Source: Rhodanobacter sp. C03 (GTDB taxonomy: Bacteria > Pseudomonadota > Gammaproteobacteria > Xanthomonadales > Rhodanobacteraceae). From it: DNA of 64,000 bases. A program made the translations under genes and the position numbers. Shown here piece after piece: positions 1-9,182 of this stretch (the first letter of the stretch is position 1; each line of letters starts with the position of its first letter). The notes under the pieces are model-generated. The model was not told where the DNA came from and made no database searches. It saw nothing but the letters and a program-made list of their open reading frames with translations. Location: NCBI RefSeq assembly GCF_002001175.1, contig NZ_MUNT01000004.1:1-64000 (forward strand), in the 5' to 3' direction.

Positions 1-245
1 ATCTTCGGCGGCGGCTGCTTCGGCGGCTCCGGCGGCGGCGGTGGCGGCGGCGGTGGCGGCGGTGGCGGCTCGATGAAGTTCACCTGGACAATTTTTTCTT
101 TCTCTTTGTGATGCTGGTTTGGCGGCGCCATCGGCGCCACCAGCAACAGAAACGCAAAGGCATGCAGCCCGATGGCAACTGCCAATGCCCAGGTGCGTTT
201 CCAGCTAAACGGCTCGCGCCCGATTTCTTCGTTACTAGAGGCCAT
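1..245 (-). CDS. tonB: TonB energy transducer, N-terminal part (runs off the window)
   Basis: This is the start of a gene that leaves the window at base 1. From the ATG at 245 the product has a short charged cytoplasmic tail (MASSNEEIGREPF), one hydrophobic segment at about residues 23-41 (ALAVAIGLHAFAFLLLV), a VQVNFIEP segment and then an unbroken proline run with PEPPKQPPPK. A single N-terminal anchor followed by a Pro/Lys/Glu-rich periplasmic linker is the pattern of TonB, which couples the proton-motive force from ExbBD to outer-membrane receptors such as the one at 46657-49689. The C-terminal receptor-binding domain is outside the window, so the assignment rests on the N-terminus alone. 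The GGC-rich start of the window is the antisense of the proline codons. Confidence 0.75.
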   Translation of the reverse strand, partial: MASSNEEIGREPFSWKRTWALAVAIGLHAFAFLLLVAPMAPPNQHHKEKEKIVQVNFIEPPPPPPPPPPPPPEPPKQPPPK

Positions 246-446
246 CTGTCACTGTCTGAAGCTAGTCAATCGGAAGAGAACGTTGCCACAGGGCGTATCT
301 CGAACCCGTCTGTTGCCTGGACGGAACTCGCCGCTGTGGTGACGCAGGGAAAGGTTTTCAACGGTACAACAGCACATGACTTTTGTATAGCATCCGTGGG
401 GTAATTGGATAGACGTCCATCCGCCCCACGGTTGCGCAGTCCGGCA

Positions 447-1733
447 TCAGTTGCCAGCGCCAGCCTTCTTCAACCACGCCTTGGCCTTCTCTGCCGTTTC
501 CGGCTGCTGGGCGGCCTGCTTCATCGCGGCCACCGCCGCCGGCTTGTCCTTGAGGCCACGCTCGCTCTCGGCCAGCAGCATGTAGGCGGTGCCCTTGTGC
601 TTCACACCTTTGTCAATGCTCTGCTGGATCTGACTCTTGGCTTGGCTGTACTTGCTTTCGGTCAGCAGCAACTGGCCTGCACGCAGTGAGGCCTCGCCAT
701 CGGTAGCCGTCGCCGAGGCCTTGCCATAGGCATCCAGCGCCTTGCTGACGTTGTCCGCCATCTCATAAGCCTGGCCAAGCAGCATCTCGTTGTCCGAGCT
801 GGTGGTGATCACGCCCTTGCTGATGCCTTCCTCGAGCACCTGGGTCGCCTTGATCGCGTCTGGCTTGGGATCGTCCTTGGACTGACCGGTGATCAGGTAC
901 AGCTTGCCCAGATTCACGTAGTTGGTTTCGGTCTTCAGCGTTCCGTTGGCGCGCGCCTTCTCCATCAGTTGGATCGCTTCGGGATTCTTCTGCGCCTGCA
1001 TCAGCACCGCGACGGCATTGTTGAGCGCCTGCGGGTCATTCGGGTTGGCCTCATAATTCTGCTGCGCCATCTGCGCGGCCTGGTCGCCCTGGCCGGATTC
1101 GGCATAACTGGCCATCAGAATCTGATTCCAGCTCGCATCTGGCTTGTCGGTCAGCGACTGTGCCTTCTTGATCGCGGCAATCGCTTCGGGGTACTTGCCC
1201 AAGCGGTAGTCGTCGTTGCCTTCGGTCGCATAGGAGCTGGCGGTTTCCTTCTTGCCCTCGGCGCGCCACTTGGTGATGGTATCCAGCGATGCCTGGTACT
1301 GCTCGTCCGCCAATTGGAACTGCGCCAGCATGTATTCGAGCTGGAAGTAGGTGTCGTTCGGCAGCACCCCATTGGCCAGCGATTGCTGCAGCAGCGCGAT
1401 CGCACCCTTGTAGTCGCCGTCCTGGTATTTGAGCGTGGCCAAGCCCTGCAGGGCGAGCGCCTGGGCATATTTGCTCTTGCTGCCATCGACCAGCGGTTGC
1501 AGTGTCTGCTCGGCCTTCGCCTTGTCACCGGCGGTGACCGCATCCAGACCTTCATTGAGCTGCTTCTGTTCTTTCTGATTGGTCAGATCGAGTTTCGGCG
1601 CAACGCGGGTGGCATTGGGATACAGCACTTCCTGCTTGGGCTTGGCAGTGTCACTCGCCAGTGCCGGGCTAGCGGCAAAGGTCAGCAGCAGGGCCGAACT
1701 CGCCAGCATCGTCAACCCACGGGCATGCTTCAT
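447..1733 (-). CDS. Periplasmic tetratricopeptide-repeat protein
   Basis: A protein of 428 residues with an N-terminal signal peptide (MKHARGLTML, hydrophobic core LASSALLLTFAA, cleavage probably after ASPALA). The rest is helical TPR-type repeats, with recognisable A-L-Q-G-L-A-x-L-K-Y-x-D-G-D-Y and Y-x-x-x-G-x-x-x-x-A patterns, so a periplasmic protein-protein interaction role is likely. The start at 1733 is preferred over the in-frame ATG at 1745 because GAGGA lies just upstream of it. It sits about 200 bp upstream of tonB on the same strand, so a link to the TonB system is possible but not shown. No specific family is recognised. Confidence 0.8.
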   Translation of the reverse strand: MKHARGLTMLASSALLLTFAASPALASDTAKPKQEVLYPNATRVAPKLDLTNQKEQKQLNEGLDAVTAGDKAKAEQTLQPLVDGSKSKYAQALALQGLATLKYQDGDYKGAIALLQQSLANGVLPNDTYFQLEYMLAQFQLADEQYQASLDTITKWRAEGKKETASSYATEGNDDYRLGKYPEAIAAIKKAQSLTDKPDASWNQILMASYAESGQGDQAAQMAQQNYEANPNDPQALNNAVAVLMQAQKNPEAIQLMEKARANGTLKTETNYVNLGKLYLITGQSKDDPKPDAIKATQVLEEGISKGVITTSSDNEMLLGQAYEMADNVSKALDAYGKASATATDGEASLRAGQLLLTESKYSQAKSQIQQSIDKGVKHKGTAYMLLAESERGLKDKPAAVAAMKQAAQQPETAEKAKAWLKKAGAGN

Positions 1734-1753
1734 GGTGATCCTCATCTAGTGTG

Positions 1754-1771
1754 CGCGTCACTAATGACGCG
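1754..1771. repeat. 7-bp perfect inverted repeat upstream of the TPR gene
   Basis: CGCGTCA-CTAA-TGACGCG is a perfect dyad with a 4-base centre, 21 bases before the TPR-protein start codon. It could be an operator or a leader hairpin. No regulator is identified. Confidence 0.45.
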
Positions 1772-1986
1772 GGGGATTGCGCAGCGTAACCCGAGCAGAC
1801 AAGTGATAACAAGTCGCACCGCCGCATAAAAGATTGTTAAAAATCAATTACTTGGCGTTTACTAGGCGCTCAATGCTGCTGAATGCGACTTTGCCGCAGC
1901 TTCGTGGTGATTCCCAGCAATGCAAACGCGCGGCGGCCAGCGACACACCCGCACAACAGGCGTGCAGCTGGCGCTGTACAAACCCG

Positions 1987-4515
<2,529 letters not shown>

Positions 4516-5595
4516 TTATAGCAGGCGCGTCAGCTGACCTTGTTCCACGTGGAACACGCGCTTGGAGAGCTCGCGCAAGGCCTGCGGCACCTCGGTGCCG
4601 GTCAGCAACACCTGCGCGCGCGCCGCAGTCAGCTGCGCCACTACGGCAGCCTGATGGGCTTGGTCGAGTTCGGAGGCGAGGTCGTCCAGACACACTACCG
4701 GCCACTCACCGCGGCGTTCCGCATACAACTCAGCCTGCGCCAGCATGCAAGCCAAGGCTGTGAGCTTCTCCTGACCGCGAGAAAGGTGTTCGCGCAACGG
4801 CGCCTGTTCAAACGCGATCGACCAGTCGGCCCGATGCGCGCCGAGCGTCGTATGTCCCCGCGCCAGATCCCTGCCCCGTTGTTCGCGCAGCTGCTGGGCC
4901 AAATCCACATCCTCGGACCAGCCGCGGCGATAGCGCAATTCCAATTGACCGAGCTCCGGCAGCAAGCCGTCGATGCTGGAAAGCAGCTTGGGGCGCAACA
5001 GATCCAGATAGGCACGGCGCTGCCGGTCGATCTGATGGGCAGACTGTGCGAGTTCCGCCTCCCACGGCGCGAACAGCTCGTCGGCAGCAGTCGCCGCCGA
5101 ACGGAGCAGGCTGTTGCGTTGCTTCAGCGCACGCTGGTAGCGCCGCCAGCTGGACAAAAAGTCGTGTTCCACGTGGAACACACCCCAGTCAAGGTAACGC
5201 CGGCGCTCCTCTGCCGCGCCGGCGATCAGCGCATGCGAGCCGGGTTCAAAGCAGACCACGGCGCATTCGTGCACCAGTTGCCCGATCGTGACGCCTTCGC
5301 CGTCCACCTTGGCTTCCCAGCGCGCACCATCACGGCCAAGGCCAAGCCGACAGGGGCGCTCGTCGGCATGGCGCAATTCGGCGAATATTGATAATTGCGA
5401 TACGCCTCGCTGAAGCAGCGCCTCTCTTGCCCCGCTACGGAATGAACGGGCATGCGACAACAGGAAGGCGGCTTCCAGCACGCTGGTCTTGCCCGCCCCA
5501 TTCGCGCCCACGAACACATTGATGGCGGGATCCAGCGCAATGCCGATATCCGTCAGGCAACGCAAACCGCGGATGCGCAACTGTTCAAGCCGCAT
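4516..5595 (-). CDS. recF: DNA replication and repair protein RecF
   Basis: An SMC-like ATPase of 359 residues that loads RecA at gaps together with RecO and RecR. The Walker A motif (GANGAGKTS) is at residues 30-38, and the ABC-type signature (SRGQEKL) and Walker B (VVCLDDLASELD) lie in the C-terminal third. The start at 5595 gives MRLEQLRIRGLRCL and has GTGGAG upstream; the ATG at 5673 adds 26 unconserved residues. Two perfect parS palindromes lie inside the gene. They encode VFHVEH around residue 140 and VFHVEQ near the C-terminus, so the DNA sites are constrained by both protein and centromere function. Confidence 0.96.
   Translation of the reverse strand: MRLEQLRIRGLRCLTDIGIALDPAINVFVGANGAGKTSVLEAAFLLSHARSFRSGAREALLQRGVSQLSIFAELRHADERPCRLGLGRDGARWEAKVDGEGVTIGQLVHECAVVCFEPGSHALIAGAAEERRRYLDWGVFHVEHDFLSSWRRYQRALKQRNSLLRSAATAADELFAPWEAELAQSAHQIDRQRRAYLDLLRPKLLSSIDGLLPELGQLELRYRRGWSEDVDLAQQLREQRGRDLARGHTTLGAHRADWSIAFEQAPLREHLSRGQEKLTALACMLAQAELYAERRGEWPVVCLDDLASELDQAHQAAVVAQLTAARAQVLLTGTEVPQALRELSKRVFHVEQGQLTRLL
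4541..4556. promoter_or_regulatory. parS: parS centromere site 1 (inside the recF 3' end)
   Basis: TGTTCCACGTGGAACA is a perfect 16-bp palindrome and fits the bacterial parS consensus TGTTNCACGTGNAACA. It should be a binding and CTP-dependent loading site for the ParB encoded at 56249-57118. Confidence 0.9.
5165..5180. promoter_or_regulatory. parS: parS centromere site 2 (inside recF)
   Basis: A second exact copy of TGTTCCACGTGGAACA, 624 bp from the first and also within recF. It encodes FHVEH following the conserved DWG of RecF. Confidence 0.9.
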
Positions 5596-5616
5596 TGGCG
5601 CGGCTCCACATGCAAG

Positions 5617-5649
5617 AACGCCGGGGAACCTGTTGGCCGCCCCGGCGTT
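5617..5649. repeat. Strong stem-loop between dnaN and recF
   Basis: AACGCCGGGG (5617-5626) pairs perfectly with CCCCGGCGTT (5640-5649) around a 13-base loop. It lies in the 95-bp gap after the dnaN stop and ends 21 bases before the recF start codon. In the direction of dnaN-recF transcription no U-run follows it, so it looks more like an mRNA-processing or attenuation element than a full terminator. On the + strand it is followed by a T-run (TCTGTTTTTA). Confidence 0.6.
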
Positions 5650-5690
5650 GTCTGTTTTTACTGCAGATCGCAACGACCATGCAGTAGCCG

Positions 5691-6791
5691 TCAGAGCCGC
5701 AACGGCATGATGACGTGGCGCGCGTGCTCGTTGTCGTGCTCCTGCACCAGGCAGCTGGACTGCGCGTCGCGCAGGCTGAGCCGGGCCTTGTCGCCGCGCA
5801 GCGCGGCCAGCGCATCGAGCAGGTAGCCAACGTTGAAGCCGACCGCCAGATCCGACACATGCGTATCCGCCTCGACTTCCTCGACCGCCTCTTCCTGCTC
5901 CGGGTTGTGCGCCACGATGCGCAGCTTGCCCGGCGACAGTTCCAGTCGGACGCCACGATATTTCTCGTTGGAAAGAATCGCAGCACGCTGCAGGGCGCCC
6001 CGAAGTACCTCACGGTCCAGCACAGCGTTCTTGTCGGCACCGAGCGGAATCACTGCTTCGTAGTCCGGAAAACGGCCATCAATCAGCTTGGAGGTAAACA
6101 CCACATCGCCGCGACGCACGCGCAGATGGTTGCGGCCGAACTCCAGCTCGACCTGGCCATCACCGGTTTCCAGCAATCCGATCAACTCGTTGACGCCCTT
6201 GCGTGGAATGATGATCTGGCGGCGCGTGGTCACCGTGCTCTGCAACTGGGTTTCCTTCATTGCCAAACGATGGCCATCGGTGGCCACGCAGCGCAGGGTA
6301 TGTTCTTGCAGATCCAGCAGCATGCCGTTCAAGTAATAGCGCACATCCTGATTTGCCATCGCGAACGCGGTGCGTTCCATCAAGTCGCGCAGGACTTCCT
6401 CGGGCAGGCTGACCTTCTCCACCAGTTCGATTTCATCGATGGTGGGGAATTCGCTGGCAGGCAGGGTGGTCAACGTGAAACGGCTACGGCCGGCATTCAG
6501 CGCCACGCGATCGCCATTGAGCTTCAAATCAATCTTTGCGCCGTCCGGCAGCGCACGCACGATGTCGAACAGTTTGCGCGCTGGAATGGTGATTTCGCCG
6601 TCAGCTAGTTTCTCGGCATCGGCGGTGGCCACCATTTCGACTTCCAGGTCGGTACCGGTCAGCGAGAGCCGCTTGTTGGCCACCTTGACCAAAAGGTTGG
6701 CAAGCACGGGCAGCGTCTGGCGGCGTTCCACGACGCCCACCACCTGTTGCAGTGGCTTGAGCAGCGCTTCTCGTTGGATGCTGAATTGCAT
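5691..6791 (-). CDS. dnaN: DNA polymerase III beta sliding clamp
   Basis: The ring-shaped processivity clamp for DNA polymerase III (366 residues, normal length). The N-terminus MQFSIQREALLKPLQQVVGV and the triplicated clamp fold, with VLANLLVKV, the ATDGHRLA motif near the middle, and the C-terminal end ARHVIMPLRL (MPLRL forms part of the peptide-binding groove region), identify it. GAAGGGGAA lies just before the ATG. It follows dnaA on the same strand, separated by a 253-bp region with DnaA boxes. Confidence 0.97.
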   Translation of the reverse strand: MQFSIQREALLKPLQQVVGVVERRQTLPVLANLLVKVANKRLSLTGTDLEVEMVATADAEKLADGEITIPARKLFDIVRALPDGAKIDLKLNGDRVALNAGRSRFTLTTLPASEFPTIDEIELVEKVSLPEEVLRDLMERTAFAMANQDVRYYLNGMLLDLQEHTLRCVATDGHRLAMKETQLQSTVTTRRQIIIPRKGVNELIGLLETGDGQVELEFGRNHLRVRRGDVVFTSKLIDGRFPDYEAVIPLGADKNAVLDREVLRGALQRAAILSNEKYRGVRLELSPGKLRIVAHNPEQEEAVEEVEADTHVSDLAVGFNVGYLLDALAALRGDKARLSLRDAQSSCLVQEHDNEHARHVIMPLRL

Positions 6792-6820
6792 GGCTTGGCT
6801 TCCCCTTCTCTGCTGTTCTG

Positions 6821-7017
6821 TCTTTTAAAAGAAGTTTAGTAGTTGTAGTAGGCGCTGTGGGTAACTTTTTTATTTCACTATTTCTTTAAGAATCAGCAGC
6901 TTGAATGAAAATCAGGCTGTGTCTGAAGCTGCGATCTCACGGTGGGCTATTTGTGGATAACTTCAGTGATGAATCCATCCACCTATTATCCACAGCTTCG
7001 GGCTCCGGTTATCCATA
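6821..7017. other. oriC: Candidate oriC: AT-rich stretch plus DnaA boxes in the dnaA-dnaN gap
   Basis: The gap between dnaA and dnaN holds two perfect DnaA boxes, TTATCCACA at 6986-6994 (+) and 6952-6960 (-). There are also two one-mismatch boxes, TTATCCATA at 7009-7017 (+) and TTACCCACA at 6856-6864 (-). Next to them is the most AT-rich stretch of the region, about 6821-6915, with a 12-bp TCTTTTAAAAGA palindrome, T-runs and TTTCTTTAAG, which could be the unwinding element. Box density plus AT-richness beside dnaA fits a bacterial origin. The rpmH-dnaA gap is the competing candidate. Confidence 0.6.
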
Positions 7018-7037
7018 AATTTTGCGCGCGCCCGGAA

Positions 7038-7053
7038 ACCGGCTTCAGCCGGT
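7038..7053. terminator. Hairpin over the dnaA stop codon
   Basis: ACCGGCT-TC-AGCCGGT is a 7-bp stem spanning the end of dnaA. No T-run follows on the dnaA strand, so termination would be weak or Rho-assisted. Confidence 0.35.
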
Positions 7054-8376
7054 CAGCGTGCGGATCAACTGTTCCCAATCCTGCCGCATGCGCGGGTCGG
7101 TTTCGATGAATTTGCGGATCGTCTTGCAGGCGTGCATTACGGTGGTGTGGTCACGGCCGCCGAATGCCTCGCCGATCTCTGGCAGGCTGTGCTCGGTCAG
7201 CTCCTTCGACAGTGTCATCGCGATCTGGCGCGGCCGTGCCAGCGAGCGCACGCGGCGCTTGGACAGCAGGTCCTGCAGCCGCACGTTGAAATACTCGGCG
7301 GTGATCTTCTGGATATTCGGAATGGTGATCGCCTGGGCATGCGTGGCCAGCAGGTCGCGCAGGGTTTCCTCGGCGAAAGCGGTGGTGATCGGCTTGCCGT
7401 AGAAATTCGCGCGTGCGGCCAGCGTGTTCAACGCGCCCTCGAGATCGCGCACGTTGGAGCGGATGCGCTTGGCCAGCAGCATCGCCACGTTCTCGTCCAC
7501 CGCCACGCCCTTCTCATGCGCCTTGGCCAGCAGGATCGCCGCGCGCGTCTCGAAGTCCGGTGGCTCGATCGCCACGCTCAGGCCCCAGCCCAGCCGGGAT
7601 TTCAGGCGTGGCTCCAGCTTGTCCACTTCCTTCGGGTAGCGGTCGCAGGTCAGGATGATCTGCTGCTTGGATTCGAACAGTGCATTGAAGGTGTGGAAGA
7701 ACTCTTCCTGCGTGGTGTCCTTGCCGGCAAAGAACTGGATGTCGTCGATCAGCAGCGCGTCGACCGAACGGAAGCGCCGCTTGAACTCGTCCATGCTCTT
7801 CGTGCGCAAGGCCTCGATCATCGAGCCGACGAACTGTTCCGAGCGCAGGTACATCACCTTGCACTGCGGGTTGTGTTCACGCATCAGGTTGCCGGCGGCG
7901 TGCATCAGATGGGTCTTGCCCAGACCGGTGCCGCCGTAGAGCAACAGCGGGTTGTAGGCACGACCGGGGTTCTGTGCCACCTGCATCGCGGCAGCCTTGC
8001 CGAGCTGGTTGGACTTGCCCTCGACGAAGGTCTCGAAGGTGTAGTGCGGATCGAGATTGTGGTTGAACGCGGGCGCGGCCGGCACTGGCGCGGCGCGTGG
8101 TGTCGCAGCGGCCTTGACCATCGGCGCGGCCCGCGCCGAGCTGGACCCCACATCCAGCCGTACCGGCCATGCCTGCCCGGTCAACAGCAGCAACACGGCC
8201 TCGATCCGCGGCAGATAACGCTCGCGCACGGTATCCAGCGTGTAGGAATTGGGCGCAAACAACTGCAGCGAGTCGGCTTCGTCGCGCGCCTGCAGCGGCA
8301 TCAGCCAGGTATGCAGGTCTTCGGCGCTCAGATCGCCTTCGAGACGCTCAAGGCAGCGCCGCCACAGATCACTCAT
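7045..8376 (-). CDS. dnaA: Chromosomal replication initiator DnaA
   Basis: The AAA+ initiator that binds DnaA boxes and opens oriC (443 residues). The domain order is clear: N-terminal helicase-interaction domain ([16 protein letters not shown]), an Ala/Pro-rich linker around residues 80-105, Walker A ([13 protein letters not shown]), Walker B ([13 protein letters not shown]), sensor and box VII regions, and the C-terminal DNA-binding helix-turn-helix with [15 protein letters not shown]. Its start codon lies inside a near-consensus DnaA box (TTATCCATG on its own strand), which suggests direct autoregulation. Confidence 0.97.
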   Translation of the reverse strand: MSDLWRRCLERLEGDLSAEDLHTWLMPLQARDEADSLQLFAPNSYTLDTVRERYLPRIEAVLLLLTGQAWPVRLDVGSSSARAAPMVKAAATPRAAPVPAAPAFNHNLDPHYTFETFVEGKSNQLGKAAAMQVAQNPGRAYNPLLLYGGTGLGKTHLMHAAGNLMREHNPQCKVMYLRSEQFVGSMIEALRTKSMDEFKRRFRSVDALLIDDIQFFAGKDTTQEEFFHTFNALFESKQQIILTCDRYPKEVDKLEPRLKSRLGWGLSVAIEPPDFETRAAILLAKAHEKGVAVDENVAMLLAKRIRSNVRDLEGALNTLAARANFYGKPITTAFAEETLRDLLATHAQAITIPNIQKITAEYFNVRLQDLLSKRRVRSLARPRQIAMTLSKELTEHSLPEIGEAFGGRDHTTVMHACKTIRKFIETDPRMRQDWEQLIRTLTG

Positions 8377-8548
8377 GGATAAAATCAGCCACTTAGCTTG
8401 GCGCTTGCGCGCTGGGAATGGACTAGTCTAGCAGCTGCATCCGCCTGCCCACCGCAAGATATCCACATGGCTATCCACAGGTCACGGTCAAATGCCATTT
8501 GACAGCAGTGCCGGATACCCGACATACTTTCTGACCTTTTTATCCACA
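8374..8548. promoter_or_regulatory. DnaA-box cluster in the rpmH-dnaA gap
   Basis: The divergent gap between dnaA and rpmH has a perfect box TTATCCACA at 8540-8548 and one-mismatch boxes ATATCCACA (8459-8467) and CTATCCACA (8471-8479). A box on the minus strand, TTATCCATG (8374-8382), covers the dnaA start codon. The boxes could serve dnaA autoregulation, act as part of the origin, or both. Confidence 0.6.
8499..8528 (+). promoter_or_regulatory. Promoter of rpmH-rnpA with overlapping dyad
   Basis: A perfect -35 hexamer TTGACA (8499-8504) is followed after 18 bases by CATACT (8523-8528). The 7-bp dyad GTCAAAT-GCC-ATTTGAC (8487-8503) overlaps the -35 element, as an operator would. Confidence 0.5.
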
Positions 8549-8566
8549 TTCCCTTCGGAGTAAGCC

Positions 8567-8701
8567 ATGAAGCGGACCTTCCAGCCCAGCAAGCTCAAGC
8601 GCGCCCGCACGCACGGTTTCCGTGCCCGTATGGCCACTGCCGACGGTCGCAAGATCCTCAACGCGCGTCGCGCCAAGGGTCGCAAGCGCCTGATCCCGTA
8701 A
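8567..8701 (+). CDS. rpmH: 50S ribosomal protein L34
   Basis: A 44-residue basic protein of the large ribosomal subunit. It begins [20 protein letters not shown] and ends KRLIP, a full match to the L34 family in length and pattern. GGAG stands 6 bases before the ATG. It is the first gene of the rpmH-rnpA-yidC series that faces away from dnaA, with a good promoter in front. The stop codon is 14 bases before rnpA, so the two are cotranscribed. Confidence 0.97.
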   Translation: MKRTFQPSKLKRARTHGFRARMATADGRKILNARRAKGRKRLIP

Positions 8702-8715
8702 GCGGAGCACCGGCC

Positions 8716-9096
8716 ATGGTTGCCGCCGGGTTGCCGCGCGAGGCGCGGTTACGTCGGCCTGGTGACTTTGCCGCCTTGCGGACAAGCAGCGGACGCGCAG
8801 GCGGCCGCTGTTTTCATTTGCGTTATCGCAACAACGAACTGGGCCATGCCAGGCTCGGACTGGCGATCTCCAAGCGTGTCTCCAAACGCGCGGTGGAGCG
8901 CAACCGGATCAAGCGGCTGCTGCGCGAATCGTTCCGGCGCATCCGCCACCAGTTGCCGGCGATCGACCTGATGGTGATGGCGCGTGAGCAGGCGGCCGGC
9001 GTACCCGGCCCGCAATTGCTGGCCGAGCTCGACGGGCTGTGGAAAAAGCTGCTGACAAAGCCGTCCGAGAGCGCTGCAGCCATTGAAGCGGGCTGA
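8716..9096 (+). CDS. rnpA: Ribonuclease P protein component
   Basis: The protein cofactor of RNase P, which helps the catalytic RNA trim the 5' ends of tRNA precursors (126 residues). The family signature is plain: RLRRPGDFAAL near the N-terminus, then LGLAISKRVSKRAVERNRIKRLLRESFR, with the RNR core, and a hydrophobic DLMVMAR strand. It follows rpmH by 14 bases. The small yidD gene that commonly follows rnpA is absent; the 86 bases to yidC are too short to hold it. Confidence 0.95.
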   Translation: MVAAGLPREARLRRPGDFAALRTSSGRAGGRCFHLRYRNNELGHARLGLAISKRVSKRAVERNRIKRLLRESFRRIRHQLPAIDLMVMAREQAAGVPGPQLLAELDGLWKKLLTKPSESAAAIEAG

Positions 9097-9182
9097 CGCC
9101 ACCACCACAATCGTGCGTTGACCTTTTCCTTTTGCCCTCCGCGGCGTTCAACAGTCGTGGCGTTACCCGGATTTGTTACGCG

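Noticed and set aside
1-80. GGC-rich simple repeat at the window start
   Set aside because: It is the antisense of the proline codons in the TonB linker, not a non-coding microsatellite.
108-404. 98-codon open frame on the plus strand
   Set aside because: Antisense to the tonB N-terminus and its upstream region; no family likeness and no ribosome site.
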